64,000 nt of DNA from Desulfobacteraceae bacterium (GCA_030612685.1 JAUWNK010000001.1:58953-122952); one strand, 5' to 3'. Counted from the first letter of the stretch, positions 36,092-46,494 are shown. Translations and numbers: made by a program. Notes: generated by a model not told the origin, from the letters alone.

Positions 36092-36738
36092 ATCCTGTCC
36101 CCAAATAGGATCTTGGCCACATCTACCCTTATGCCCTCTTTAAGCCGGCTTAATTTGGTCTCAAGGGTATTGTCAACCTCCACATGCTTTTCCAAATCCC
36201 TAACAACTACACCTCCAAGGAACTGCATGGTCTTATCTGTTAAGGTCAGAGAGACATCTCTTCCTGTTCTATTTTTGACAAATGTAGTCAATTCTCCCAA
36301 CATCTTCTTGTTGAAGATTTTGCTGTCCCTTTGGTTAAAGACTAACTCAAGCTTGTTTCCAGCAACAATTTCAGAGGCAGAAGCAACCAGGTTAAAAATT
36401 ATATCTTTATATACAAAATTATCCAGGTTCCCCTTTTCAGCTAATTCTTCCAAAATCTTTTTAGCCTCTTCAAATGACTCAGCAATTGCCTCTTCTTGAG
36501 CATCCATCCGCTTTCGTCTAACATCGATTTTGGTTTCTGCAATTATCCTTTGCTCTTCAAGGAAGGCAACCCTTTTGCCATCTGAGAGGATTCTTTCAGC
36601 CTCCCTCTCTGCTTTCTCCTGGGCAGCCGTCTTTATCTTATCCGCCTCTGTTTGAGCCTTAAGAAGTTTCTCAGAGGTCTCCTTATCGGCCTTTGCATTT
36701 ATATAGGATATTATCTTGTCAACCCCTTTATCTGACAT
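36088..36738 (-). CDS. atpE: A/V-type ATPase subunit E (peripheral stalk)
   Basis: This 216-residue protein has a long N-terminal charged helix (about 15-95, with EADKIKTAAQEKAEREAERI) and a C-terminal globular domain (about 110-216, ending GGVVVRDLEKHVEVDNTLET then KLSRLKEGIRVDVAKILFG). It pairs with the 103-residue subunit H to make the peripheral stalk. It is separated from subunit K by 245 bp of repeats and is coupled to subunit C by a 4 bp overlap. Confidence 0.92.
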   Translation of the reverse strand: MSDKGVDKIISYINAKADKETSEKLLKAQTEADKIKTAAQEKAEREAERILSDGKRVAFLEEQRIIAETKIDVRRKRMDAQEEAIAESFEEAKKILEELAEKGNLDNFVYKDIIFNLVASASEIVAGNKLELVFNQRDSKIFNKKMLGELTTFVKNRTGRDVSLTLTDKTMQFLGGVVVRDLEKHVEVDNTLETKLSRLKEGIRVDVAKILFGDRI

Positions 36739-36761
36739 AATTCCCCTCTTTAACTAACCCC

Positions 36762-36975
36762 CATGCCCTACGGCCACAACGAAGGATGAAGGTCTGTCAT
36801 TCCCGCGTAGGCGGGAATCTATTGTAAAATCGAGTGGATACCCGCATTCGCGGGTATGACGAAGTGAGGACTTTCATATAAAGTAAGTGAGCTAAAGTTA
36901 AAAGTGGGATAGGATGCCTCGTTCAAAATCGATAACTTTAGGCACTTTACAACTTTAGGCATTTTAGGCACTTTT
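36762..36975. repeat. Three short repeats inserted between ATPase subunits K and E
   Basis: In order: a diverged CACGAAGGATGA-family copy (36762-36789, CATGCCCTACGGCCACAACG then AAGGATGA); a second REP type with arms GTCATTCCCGCGTAGGCGGG (36796-36819) and ACCCGCATTCGCGGGTATGA (36839-36860); and a GTGCCTAAAG-family palindrome (36885-36975). Confidence 0.7.
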
Positions 36976-36983
36976 TCTTAATC

Positions 36984-37469
36984 TTAACCACCCATAATCT
37001 TGGTCCCGACAAAGATGAGGATAGCTATAAGGAGACCAAAAATAGCAAATGTCTCTGCCATGACAGCAAGGACAATTGCCTGACCAAAAGTTTCCGGCCT
37101 TTTTGCTACTGCACCCATACCACTGGCAGCTATAGCTCCCTGGGCAATGGCCGTGGCACTACTTAAACCAATTACAATGCCACCTCCAAGTGCGGCATAA
37201 CCCATTCCTATAGGGATTGCCTTAACCTCTCCGCCAAGCACACCTACCCCGATGAGGATCAAAACGGCCCCTAAGAAACCATAAATTCCCTGTGTTTGTG
37301 GTAAGGCCTGGAGGACTAAAACAGGTCCAAATTTCTTTGGGTCCTCTGATATAACACCGGCACCTGCAATACCTGCCAAACCGACTCCAATCCCTGAGCT
37401 AATGGCAGCCACACCCATAGAGATTGCCGCTCCAATAATTGCCAATATGATTCCTGTTGATAATTCCAT
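36984..37469 (-). CDS. atpK: A/V-type ATPase proteolipid subunit K (c-ring), sodium-type ligands
   Basis: This 161-residue protein has two hairpins (four helices), so each subunit is a fused duplicate of the simple c subunit. Only the second hairpin has the ion-binding carboxylate, Glu139 in VMAETFAIFG. The first has Gln60 in LPQTQGIYGF. Gln110 lies in IAQGAIAAS, and Leu56 and Thr59 lie in LPQTQ. This set matches the sodium ligands known for Enterococcus hirae NtpK (Leu61, Thr64, Gln65, Gln110, Glu139). The ring is therefore predicted to bind Na+, with one carboxylate per four helices. It is 15 bp after subunit I. Confidence 0.94.
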   Translation of the reverse strand: MELSTGIILAIIGAAISMGVAAISSGIGVGLAGIAGAGVISEDPKKFGPVLVLQALPQTQGIYGFLGAVLILIGVGVLGGEVKAIPIGMGYAALGGGIVIGLSSATAIAQGAIAASGMGAVAKRPETFGQAIVLAVMAETFAIFGLLIAILIFVGTKIMGG

Positions 37470-37484
37470 AAAAATACCTCCCTT

Positions 37485-39431
37485 TTATTTGATCTCTACT
37501 ATTTCAAGCCTCATCTCAAGGGGTTTAAACTCGCTACCCCCGCTTTCAAAAAATTTGGTAAACAATTCTACATAATGCAGCCGGAGCCCATGAACAAAGG
37601 CTCCCATTGCATTGATGACAAAATTGAATAGATGCCCGATAAAAAAGACAACGATAGCAAAAAAGATTCCAATTGAACTGCCAGCGTAAAGCATATCTGA
37701 AAGGACATTGACGGTCATTGCAATTCCTGTTGTACATAACCCTAAGGCCATAAGTCTTGCATAAGAAAGAATATCCCCCATGAACCCAGTTACTTGAAAC
37801 ATGACCATAGCCTTATGTCCTATTAGAAGCAATATGAGGGAGATGACTATAAATATCAGGCCTGCTGGCTTATAGCCTACTAAATAGAAAAAAATGCCTG
37901 GCTGTGCGAACAAAAACCATAGATTTCCAGTTAATGCCTTCCATGTTTCCTTTCTTTTCAGATGATTTAAAACGTTAATAACTACACCTACATTAACATG
38001 GACCAGACCAATGCCGAGAGCAATCAGTAAAAACGTAGTTACCTGCACCATGGGGTCAAATACCTGCATAGCAGATAGGATAGATAATTTAAGCCCAAAA
38101 CCGCCGAACCATCCCCCGGCAAGGGCACCAATAATAATGGTAGCTGCGCCAGCCGATGAAAGTATAATACCAGCATCCTTAATGAACTTATTATATCTTC
38201 CTCCCCCTCTTATTAATGATAGACCCAAAATAAGGGCGATTACTCCATACATTGCATCGGTTAGCATAATTGAAAAAAACAGAAGGAAACCCGGAACTAA
38301 AAATAGGGTTGGATCAATGCCATTATAGACTGGCACCCCGTAAAGACTTGTTAACAGCTCAAAACTCCTAATGAATTTAGGGTTTTGTAGCTGTACTGGC
38401 ACATCGTCCCTCTCGTCAGGATCCGATATTTCAACCACACATGCCTCGTTGCTGACCTCACCTATCTCCTGGGCGGCTTGGGCGGCTGAGTGCTTCGGAA
38501 CCCAACCCTCGATAGCCACAACATGCTCCATCTCGGCAAACTTATTCTGGCTTTCTTCTCTCTGTCTCTCAATCATTAAGAGTTCCTGAGACTTTTTAAG
38601 CTCATCTCGCCATCTTTTTGCTATATCAACTATGTTTGTCTCTTTTCCTGTCTTCTCCTCACCTAACGCCATCAATCTCTTGTTAATGGAATCTATTGCC
38701 TCACTTGGTTTTCCTTGCTGACCCTCGATTTCAATCCTTTCCCAATTAAGGCGACGAAGATTGGCCAATACGTGTGATGCTTGTTCTCTGAGGCAAACCA
38801 ATATTGTTACCAGCCTGTTCTCAGATGTCTCAGTTGCCTCAAAGTAAAAGTTATTTTCAGTCAACTCCTTTAATCTTTCCCGTATATTTTCTATCTGTTC
38901 CTTGGGTATAATGCCTAAGAAGATAGACAAAAAGTCCGATTCCCCGATATCTGTTAGATCTATCTCTAAAGGCAAAGCCAGGTCCAATAATGCTTTAATT
39001 CTCTCTGATTCTACAATCTCTTCTTCAATCTTCTCTAGTTCCTTAACAGGCCCCTCTGTTTCTCCCTCGATCTTCTCTATAATATCGTCAACATTATCAA
39101 TAAGGTCCTTGCCATAAATTTCTCTGGTTTCAAGCTTTTTTGGCGGCATAGGGGCAAAAACCCCTTTTATAAAACCCTCTTTCGGTTCAGGATCATAGCG
39201 CTCAAAAAGGTCTAAAAATCGATTTACCGCAATATTAAGGGCCGCTATTTTTCTGATATTTGGAGAGGGGTGGTGAGGTTTTAGCAGTTCCTTCCACTCA
39301 GGATCATTAAGTTTTTCAGAATAATCAATAAGATGGATAGTGCCGAGCTCTTGCAGCCTTTTAATTATTTCATACCTAAATCTCTGTAATACGAGGATTT
39401 GTATCTTTTTCATCCGGGTCGGTCTTAACAT
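37485..39431 (-). CDS. atpI: A/V-type ATPase subunit I (membrane stator)
   Basis: This 648-residue protein has an N-terminal cytoplasmic domain (about 1-340, mostly helical and charged) and a C-terminal membrane domain with about seven or eight helices from residue 365 on. Family signatures are LLFFSIMLTDAMYGVIALIL (about 379-398), IALGIGLVHVNVGVVINVLN, GDILSYARLMALGLCTTGIA and GAFVHGLRLHYVELFTKFFE. The channel arginine is expected in DILSYARLMALG. It starts 4 bp after subunit H. Confidence 0.95.
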   Translation of the reverse strand: MLRPTRMKKIQILVLQRFRYEIIKRLQELGTIHLIDYSEKLNDPEWKELLKPHHPSPNIRKIAALNIAVNRFLDLFERYDPEPKEGFIKGVFAPMPPKKLETREIYGKDLIDNVDDIIEKIEGETEGPVKELEKIEEEIVESERIKALLDLALPLEIDLTDIGESDFLSIFLGIIPKEQIENIRERLKELTENNFYFEATETSENRLVTILVCLREQASHVLANLRRLNWERIEIEGQQGKPSEAIDSINKRLMALGEEKTGKETNIVDIAKRWRDELKKSQELLMIERQREESQNKFAEMEHVVAIEGWVPKHSAAQAAQEIGEVSNEACVVEISDPDERDDVPVQLQNPKFIRSFELLTSLYGVPVYNGIDPTLFLVPGFLLFFSIMLTDAMYGVIALILGLSLIRGGGRYNKFIKDAGIILSSAGAATIIIGALAGGWFGGFGLKLSILSAMQVFDPMVQVTTFLLIALGIGLVHVNVGVVINVLNHLKRKETWKALTGNLWFLFAQPGIFFYLVGYKPAGLIFIVISLILLLIGHKAMVMFQVTGFMGDILSYARLMALGLCTTGIAMTVNVLSDMLYAGSSIGIFFAIVVFFIGHLFNFVINAMGAFVHGLRLHYVELFTKFFESGGSEFKPLEMRLEIVEIK

Positions 39432-39435
39432 AATC

Positions 39436-39747
39436 TCAACCTAATAATGAACGCAAAATGAATTCTTTAGCCTTTTCCAGGTTCTTTTGGGCCTCTTTCC
39501 TTATTGCCTCTGTTCCCTTTTCCCATTCATTGGCAATGTTCTGGCACTCTTTCCTTGCCACCTCACTGGCATCCTCCCTCATCTTCTCTGCTTGATTTTG
39601 AGCATTTCTCATCTTTCCTGCCAATAATTTCTCTGCTTCTGTCTTAGCTGTCTCGATTATGCTAATTTCCTCTCCTTTGGCATTCTCGATCCTCTTTACT
39701 GCCTCAGTCTCTGCGTTCTTTATCTTTTGTAATGATTCTAAAACCAT
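39436..39747 (-). CDS. atpH: A/V-type ATPase subunit H (peripheral-stalk coiled coil)
   Basis: This 103-residue, highly charged helical protein (KNAETEAVKRIENAKGEEIS, ARKECQNIANEWEKGTEAIR) has the length and composition of the G/H stalk partner of subunit E. It opens the ATPase operon, 9 bp after bactofilin and 4 bp before subunit I. The identification depends on position and coiled-coil pattern more than on unique motifs. Confidence 0.85.
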   Translation of the reverse strand: MVLESLQKIKNAETEAVKRIENAKGEEISIIETAKTEAEKLLAGKMRNAQNQAEKMREDASEVARKECQNIANEWEKGTEAIRKEAQKNLEKAKEFILRSLLG

Positions 39748-39756
39748 TCTAAACCC

Positions 39757-40176
39757 CTATTTCAAAACGGAAAGGCCTTCAGGTTTTTCTTCAGATAGGG
39801 CAAGATCTTTCTCTCCCTCTTTCCCCAGATCTTTCATCTTGCAATTTCCCTCAAAGATAACCCCTTCTTCAAGGACTAATTTTGGTGTTTGAATGTTGCC
39901 AAAGAGTTTGCCTGGGACATTAAGCTCGATCTTATTTTCTGCGAATATATCGCCATGAACCTCTCCGCTTATTATCATGTCAGCAACATGTATCTGTGAT
40001 TTAATAATTGCACTTTCCCCTACTATCAAGGTTCCGTTAGAAAAAATTTCGCCAGTAAGTTTTCCATCTATCCTGACAGAACCAGTAAAGGAAAATTTAC
40101 CCTCAAATTCTGTATCCTTGCCTAAAAAGGCTTTAATCTCATCCTTTGATTTCTTCACTGTGCTATCCCCATCCAA
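39757..40176 (-). CDS. Bactofilin
   Basis: Bactofilins polymerise without nucleotide into filaments that position cell-wall enzymes. This 139-residue protein has the right-handed beta-helix core (about 18-115) with short repeats such as FSFTGSVRIDGKLTGEIFSN, LIVGESAIIKSQIHVADMII and SGEVHGDIFAENKIELNVPG, and short disordered tails. It lies between rodA (123 bp upstream) and ATPase subunit H (9 bp downstream), all leftward, and so physically links the shape operon to the ATPase operon. Confidence 0.92.
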   Translation of the reverse strand: MDGDSTVKKSKDEIKAFLGKDTEFEGKFSFTGSVRIDGKLTGEIFSNGTLIVGESAIIKSQIHVADMIISGEVHGDIFAENKIELNVPGKLFGNIQTPKLVLEEGVIFEGNCKMKDLGKEGEKDLALSEEKPEGLSVLK

Positions 40177-40299
40177 ATATTTACCAGCGGCTTAATAACA
40201 TGATCTTATTGCCTATTGCAAGAAAAATTGTACTTCTTTGAGTTTCTTGAGTTTTTTGTGTTAAGACCCTATGAACCTTATAAACTCGATGAACTCAAA

Positions 40300-41406
40300 T
40301 CATTCCTGAAACATAAACCTCCTCATGCTTACATTCATTACCAAACCCATAGCGGCCATAGTGGAGATTACAGACGATCCACCATAGCTAAACAAGACTA
40401 ATGGTATTCCGACCACTGGCAGTAAGCCCGTTACCATGCATACATTTATAGTTAGATGCCAAAAAATTGATGCAGCAATACCTACAACAAGAAGGGTGCC
40501 AAACTTATCTTTACTGTTTTTGGCAATGTTGAGGCACCATAATATTAAAAATAGGTATAGAAACAAGAGTATGGCTGAACCTGCAAAGCCCCACTCTTCT
40601 GCCAAAACAGAAAACGAAAAATCGGTATGTTGTTGCGGTAGAAAATGTAGCCTTGTCTGAGTCCCTTTAAGGAAACCTTTGCCCCAAAAGAGCCCTGAAC
40701 CAATAGCAATCTTCGACTGGGTGACATGATAGGCAGAACCTAAGGGGTCCAGGTCAGGCCTTAAAAATGTTATTATCCGTTTTTTCTGGTATTCCTGAAG
40801 GATGGCCCAGAAAAAGGGCGCTGAAAGAAGAGCAGTGGATAAAAATATCACTATTGATTTCCAATGTACGTTAACAAAAATAATAATTGAGAAGGATACT
40901 ATGAGCAAAATCAGTGCCGTTCCCAGATCAGGCTGGTAGACTATCATTATAAAAGGGGCGGCAATCAAGATGAACGGTATCAATAGTTCTCTAAGCCGGT
41001 AATTTCCCATCTTTTCTGCTTTAGAGAAATATTTAGCAAGAACAATAATAATAGATAGCTTGACCATCTCTGAAGGTTGAACAGAAAAATAACCTAAGCT
41101 CAACCAGCGTTGAGAGCCATGTGTAACTTTGCCCAGATTTAGAACAGCCACAAGAAAGATCAGGGAGACAATAAATAATGGGTAAGCAATCCGATCAAAA
41201 ACATGATAGTCAAAAGTTGTCATTAAAAGAAGAATTAAAAAACCTATAGCATGCCAACAAATTTGTTTTATATAAATCTGGCTTCCCCCCATAGATCTAA
41301 TCGAATAGGTAGCACTGTAAAGATTAAAAACACTCAGTAACCCTATAAATATTAATAGAGCTAACAGTATCCAATCAAAGTTATCTATCAATCGACGATC
41401 GAACAT
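40300..41406 (-). CDS. rodA: Peptidoglycan glycosyltransferase RodA
   Basis: RodA polymerises glycan strands for cell elongation together with PBP2. This 368-residue SEDS-family protein has about ten membrane helices. Signature segments are QRWLSLGYFSVQPSEMVKLS (about 99-118), YQPDLGTALILLIVSFSIII (about 157-176), GSGLFWGKGFLKGTQTRLHF, LPQQHTDFSFSVLAEEWGF, and a C-terminal GIPLVLFSYGGSSVISTMAA. The invariant catalytic aspartate is expected in QHTDF. It is 94 bp after mrdA in the same direction. Confidence 0.96.
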   Translation of the reverse strand: MFDRRLIDNFDWILLALLIFIGLLSVFNLYSATYSIRSMGGSQIYIKQICWHAIGFLILLLMTTFDYHVFDRIAYPLFIVSLIFLVAVLNLGKVTHGSQRWLSLGYFSVQPSEMVKLSIIIVLAKYFSKAEKMGNYRLRELLIPFILIAAPFIMIVYQPDLGTALILLIVSFSIIIFVNVHWKSIVIFLSTALLSAPFFWAILQEYQKKRIITFLRPDLDPLGSAYHVTQSKIAIGSGLFWGKGFLKGTQTRLHFLPQQHTDFSFSVLAEEWGFAGSAILLFLYLFLILWCLNIAKNSKDKFGTLLVVGIAASIFWHLTINVCMVTGLLPVVGIPLVLFSYGGSSVISTMAAMGLVMNVSMRRFMFQE

Positions 41407-41500
41407 TTTAGTTTGCCGCTCCTTTTATGCCGATACCTTCCAAAATCTATTTTCCCTCTATTGTTTTAGCATCAAGGAATGGAGTATTGGGCCGAAGCCC

Positions 41501-43336
41501 CTAATGTCTCAGCTTAGCAAAATATCCCTCGAATATATTTTTTGCGATCGGGGCTGCTACACTTCCTCCTGTACCACTATGCTCTATAAGAATGGCTACT
41601 GCTATCACCGGGTTTTCAGCAGGAGCAACAGCTACAAACCATGCATGATCTCTAAATTTATATGGAACATCTCTTGCTTTTGCTAATTCCCTTTTTTCGG
41701 GTAAAGCAATTACTTGGGAAGTGCCTGTCTTGCCAGCAACTCTTATCTGATCAAGCATTGCCCGCCTTCCCGTTCCATGAGGCTCATTGACAACGCCTAA
41801 CAGGGCCTTTTTTACCAATTCCATATTTTCTTTTTTTAGCCCCCAGCGGCCTACTACATCAGGTTTTAACGCAAAAATTGTCTCATTATTCTCTCTCCCT
41901 ATCAATTTCGTTGCCTGTGGTCTAAAAAGAATGCCCCCATTAAAAAGGGCTGAAATAAATCTTACCATCTGAAGAGGTGTTGCAAGGGTAAAACTTTGCC
42001 CAACCGCTACAGACAATGTCTCCCCTTCTTGCCATGGAACATGCCATCGCCTTAATTTCCACTCCCTATTTGGAATAAGCCCTTCCTTTTCATCCCCTAA
42101 TCGAAGTCCGGTTTTGACGCCAAGACCAAGCCTCCTAGCATATCTTGCAATAGTATCAATTCCTATCTTTTGTCCCATTTTATAAAAATAGACGTCACAT
42201 GACTCAACTAACGCCCTGTGTAAATCGACATAACCATGACCTTCCTCTTTCCAATCACGATATTCCCTCCCCTTAAAATCATAACTTCCTCTGCAATAAA
42301 TCTTTTCATAGGGGTCAATCACTCCTTCTTCTAATCCTGCCAGAGCAACTACTATCTTGAAAAGAGAGCCTGGTGGATACTGTCCTGTTGTTACTCTATT
42401 TTGTAAGGGAAAGTATAGATTAGAGACTATCTTTTTCCATCCCTCCTTATCCATCCCCTTGGCAAAGTCATTAGGATTAAAAGTTGGGCTACTTGCTATG
42501 GCTAATATCTCTCCGCTATTTGGATTCATGGCCACAATAGCACCTACTCTATTGCAGAGGAATCTTTCTGCCAACATTTGGAGATCTTTATCTATGGTTA
42601 GATATATATTAAATCCTGGCTCTGCAGACTTTTGGTAAAGCACGCCCAGCCTCCTGCCATGGGCATCTACCTCAACTTGTTCTCCTCCCCTGATACCATT
42701 CAAATATCTGTGCCATTTCTTCTCTATGCCGAATCTTCCCACAAAATCGCCGAGCTTATTCTCCTTGTACTCCTCTCTGTTGAGTTGCTCTTTATCAATT
42801 TCCCCAAGATAACCGATCAAATGGGCAGCAAGGGGACCGTATATGCAATGCCTTTTAGACTTCGCTTCGATAATCACACCTGGCAGGCTAAAAATGTTAG
42901 TTTCTATCCTGGCTAACTCATCCCTTATCAGGCCTTTTTTTATATAAACAGGATTAAAAGGATTATATTTTAAGGCCTCTTTTATCTTCTTTTTGGCAGA
43001 TAGACCATCGATTTCGGCCAATCTGCATAGATCATCTATTAGACCATCAAGGTTTCTGACATCCTCTGGAATCACACCTAACATAAAGGAGGGTCTGTTA
43101 TCGACTAATAGTTGACCATTCCTGTCAAAAATTAGTCCTCTAAAGGGTAAAACATCCCTTAAGTCTATCCTATTGTTCTCTGATTTTATCCTATATTTGG
43201 GACCATCAATGATCTGCAAAAACCACAATCTTAAAAACAAAACGCCAAATACAATAAAGACTAAGAGGGTTAGCCTTGTTAGGCGTTTCTGATATATCTC
43301 GATTTCTATAGTATCAAAACCTGAACGCCATGCCAT
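41501..43336 (-). CDS. mrdA: Penicillin-binding protein 2 (elongation transpeptidase)
   Basis: PBP2 crosslinks peptidoglycan in the elongasome. The 611-residue protein has an N-terminal anchor (about 22-42), a pedestal domain (about 50-245), and a transpeptidase domain from about 265. The active-site triad of motifs is complete: SxxK as PPGSLFKIVV (Ser324, Lys327), SxD as VESCDVYFYK, and KTG as VAGKTGTSQV. RGLIFDRNGQLLVDNRPS near residue 66 is the usual PBP2 pedestal opening. It is followed by rodA and preceded by mreD across a 282 bp repeat-rich gap. Confidence 0.96.
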   Translation of the reverse strand: MAWRSGFDTIEIEIYQKRLTRLTLLVFIVFGVLFLRLWFLQIIDGPKYRIKSENNRIDLRDVLPFRGLIFDRNGQLLVDNRPSFMLGVIPEDVRNLDGLIDDLCRLAEIDGLSAKKKIKEALKYNPFNPVYIKKGLIRDELARIETNIFSLPGVIIEAKSKRHCIYGPLAAHLIGYLGEIDKEQLNREEYKENKLGDFVGRFGIEKKWHRYLNGIRGGEQVEVDAHGRRLGVLYQKSAEPGFNIYLTIDKDLQMLAERFLCNRVGAIVAMNPNSGEILAIASSPTFNPNDFAKGMDKEGWKKIVSNLYFPLQNRVTTGQYPPGSLFKIVVALAGLEEGVIDPYEKIYCRGSYDFKGREYRDWKEEGHGYVDLHRALVESCDVYFYKMGQKIGIDTIARYARRLGLGVKTGLRLGDEKEGLIPNREWKLRRWHVPWQEGETLSVAVGQSFTLATPLQMVRFISALFNGGILFRPQATKLIGRENNETIFALKPDVVGRWGLKKENMELVKKALLGVVNEPHGTGRRAMLDQIRVAGKTGTSQVIALPEKRELAKARDVPYKFRDHAWFVAVAPAENPVIAVAILIEHSGTGGSVAAPIAKNIFEGYFAKLRH

Positions 43337-43385
43337 GATTAGTAATCAAAAATAATTATAAAGAGATTAGTGAAGCTCCGCCTTT

Positions 43386-43568
43386 CCGGCCCAGACCTGA
43401 AAGGCAAGAACTGAGTTCTGTAGCCTATGCTTACATAATTATAGCGACTATAACTTATTCCAGTCACGTCGCACCCCTGGCCCAGACCGCATTATCTGGC
43501 CATATGCTTGCATACATAGAATATGCGCCTCCCGATCCCGTACCGGTCTCGGGACGGGGAGGGCGGGC
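43386..43568 (+). repeat. CTGGCCCAGACC element, compound copy between mreD and mrdA
   Basis: A first left end (CCGGCCCAGACC, 43386-43397) leads to CACGTCGCACC, where a second left end begins (CCCTGGCCCAGACC, 43475-43488). The final right end is degenerate (ACGGGGAGGGCGGGC to 43568) and is preceded by a GATCCCGTACCGGTCTCGGG hairpin. It looks like one copy inserted at the end of another. Confidence 0.55.
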
Positions 43569-43618
43569 TTGACTTATTTGTTGAGAAGTCTCCTTATTAA
43601 GACGCCTATAGTGCATTT

Positions 43619-44158
43619 TTATGTATAATTTTGGCTCTCTTTTCCGCCCACCAAATTTAGGAAATAGAATATAACTGGGGTGATCAGGCCTGTTATGAGA
43701 ATAGAAACAGATACCGAAATAAAGGGAATCGAAGGAATAAATTGCCCTAAAGGGAATGGCCTAATTGCAATCAGGAGAAATGACCACTTAGCCAAAAGAA
43801 AAATGACCACAAGTAAAATTGAGGTCTTTATGTTATTGAAATCCAAAAATCGTCGACATAGATTAATTCCAAGAAGGATAGCGGAATAGGTAAAAGCAAA
43901 CAAACCGAGCTGACATGGAGTGAATATATCTGTCAACACCCCCATAAAAAAGGCAAGGCAACCGGCCCCAAGGTTTCGCTCCTTAGCGAGTAGATACATC
44001 AGGAAGATAGGAATAAGATCGATATCCAGCCACTCCATTTTAATAAGGTGGGTTATATTTCCCCTTAAAATTACATAAAGGCAACATGTTAACCAGATTA
44101 GGGAATAGAAAAAAACTTTATACTCTTTCCATGGCTTTAAAGAAGTACTTATCCCCAC
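43619..44158 (-). CDS. mreD: Rod shape-determining protein MreD
   Basis: MreD is an inner-membrane scaffold of the elongasome. The 179-residue protein has about five or six hydrophobic helices with short loops; IDLIPIFLMYLLAKERNLG and FMGVLTDIFTPCQLGLFAFT are characteristic of the family. Sequence conservation in MreD is low, so position (mreB-mreC-mreD-mrdA-rodA) carries much of the evidence. It begins 98 bp after mreC. Confidence 0.9.
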   Translation of the reverse strand: MGISTSLKPWKEYKVFFYSLIWLTCCLYVILRGNITHLIKMEWLDIDLIPIFLMYLLAKERNLGAGCLAFFMGVLTDIFTPCQLGLFAFTYSAILLGINLCRRFLDFNNIKTSILLVVIFLLAKWSFLLIAIRPFPLGQFIPSIPFISVSVSILITGLITPVIFYFLNLVGGKESQNYT

Positions 44159-44256
44159 TCCAATACCTTAGCGTTGTCGATTTTCGATTTTTGATTGAAA
44201 AGAATTTAAATCTTTTTTAAAAAACGGGCCTAATCCTTAGATCATCAATCGTCAAT

Positions 44257-45087
44257 TCATGTCCTCGGCACAAAACCTGATCTCAAAATTATAAGAACCT
44301 CTTCTAATTTATAAAAATCTACGGCCGGGGCTACCCTAACATCCTTGAATAACTTATTGGGAAAATCATTAATCTTTCCAACTATGCCCAGGTAAAGACC
44401 TTTGGGAAACATCCTTCCCAATCCTGATGTTATAATAATGTCACCTGTTTCTATATCACATGCCTTTATTACATAATCAAAAGAGCATTCACTTAATCCT
44501 CTTCCTTTAAGCATTCCTCTGCATCTTGATCTCTGAACCAATCCATCGACAGCACTGTTTTGATCTGTAATCAATAATACCTGGGCATAATTAGGGGAGA
44601 CAGAAACTACCCTTCCAACAACCCCTTCTGAATTAACCACCGGCATGTTTATCTTGAGGCCATCACTTTCCCCTTTATCTATAATTATAGATTTAAACAA
44701 TCCGCTTGAATCCCACTCGATCACCCTTGCTGGCAAAAGAGGCTCTTTAGTGTTTTCTTGAAAGTTTAAGAGGTTCTGGAGGCGCTGATTAGCCAATAAT
44801 AGCTCTTGATATCTGTTGTTTTCACTCTTTAGGAGGCTTATGTTTCTTTTAAGAAGCAAATTCTCTTGGCGGGTTTCTACTAAGAAAAAATAATTTCTCC
44901 AGATATCCTTTGCTGTGGATATTGTCCCCATAAAAAATTTTTGGAAAGGGCCTGTTATCTCAACTGCAAGCTTTTCTGCCAGGCTCCATTCATGCCCCTT
45001 GCCAATACTGAGAGACAGCAAGATTAGGGATAATAAAATAAAAATATAAAAAACCCATTTTGGCCTATTCTCTAAAAAAATGGTCAA
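44257..45087 (-). CDS. mreC: Rod shape-determining protein MreC
   Basis: MreC links cytoplasmic MreB to the periplasmic PBP2. The 276-residue protein has an N-terminal membrane anchor (about 11-29), a coiled coil (about 66-112, ENLLLKRNISLLKSENNRYQ) and two beta-barrel domains (about 120-270) with IIDKGESDGLKINMPVVNSE, GVVGRVVSVSPNYAQVLLIT, and a late GDIIITSGLGRMFPKGLYLG. It begins 25 bp after mreB, so the two are co-transcribed. Confidence 0.95.
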   Translation of the reverse strand: MTIFLENRPKWVFYIFILLSLILLSLSIGKGHEWSLAEKLAVEITGPFQKFFMGTISTAKDIWRNYFFLVETRQENLLLKRNISLLKSENNRYQELLLANQRLQNLLNFQENTKEPLLPARVIEWDSSGLFKSIIIDKGESDGLKINMPVVNSEGVVGRVVSVSPNYAQVLLITDQNSAVDGLVQRSRCRGMLKGRGLSECSFDYVIKACDIETGDIIITSGLGRMFPKGLYLGIVGKINDFPNKLFKDVRVAPAVDFYKLEEVLIILRSGFVPRT

Positions 45088-45112
45088 TTATTCCAAGCCC
45101 AAACTTTTTTGA

Positions 45113-46168
<1,056 letters not shown>

Positions 46169-46293
46169 TTATTGTCAAGCTTTGATTAGATTAATTAATT
46201 TTTAACTATTTATCAAATATAAAATATTTCTTTGTCTTCTTTAAAAGGCGCTATGGGGTATTGTGGCTTTAATATAATGTCTGCTCTTTTATC

Positions 46294-46322
46294 TTGACAA
46301 CTATGCTATGCTATGATTAAAA
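46294..46322 (+). promoter_or_regulatory. Possible sigma-70 promoter of rpmH
   Basis: TTGACA (46294-46299), a 17 bp spacer containing a CTATG repeat, then TTAAAA (46317-46322), a weak -10. It lies 38 bp before the rpmH start. Confidence 0.4.
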
Positions 46323-46359
46323 GAATGCTTAATTTTTAATTTAAAGAAAGATTTTATTC

Positions 46360-46494
46360 ATGAAGCGAACATTTCAGCCAAGCAATATAAAAAGATCTCG
46401 AGTGCATGGTTTTCGGTCCAGAATGAGTAGTAAAGGGGGCAGAAATGTGCTAAAAAGAAGGAGGGCAAAAGGTCGGAAAAGATTGTCTGCCTAA
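46360..46494 (+). CDS. rpmH: Ribosomal protein bL34
   Basis: The 44-residue, very basic ribosomal protein reads [20 protein letters not shown] to start, followed by [20 protein letters not shown] and RLSA, which is the complete bL34 family pattern. AAAGAAAG lies about 10 bases upstream. It starts the rightward cluster rpmH-rnpA-yidD-yidC-jag-mnmE, which in many bacteria sits next to the chromosome origin. It diverges from mreB. Confidence 0.97.
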   Translation: MKRTFQPSNIKRSRVHGFRSRMSSKGGRNVLKRRRAKGRKRLSA

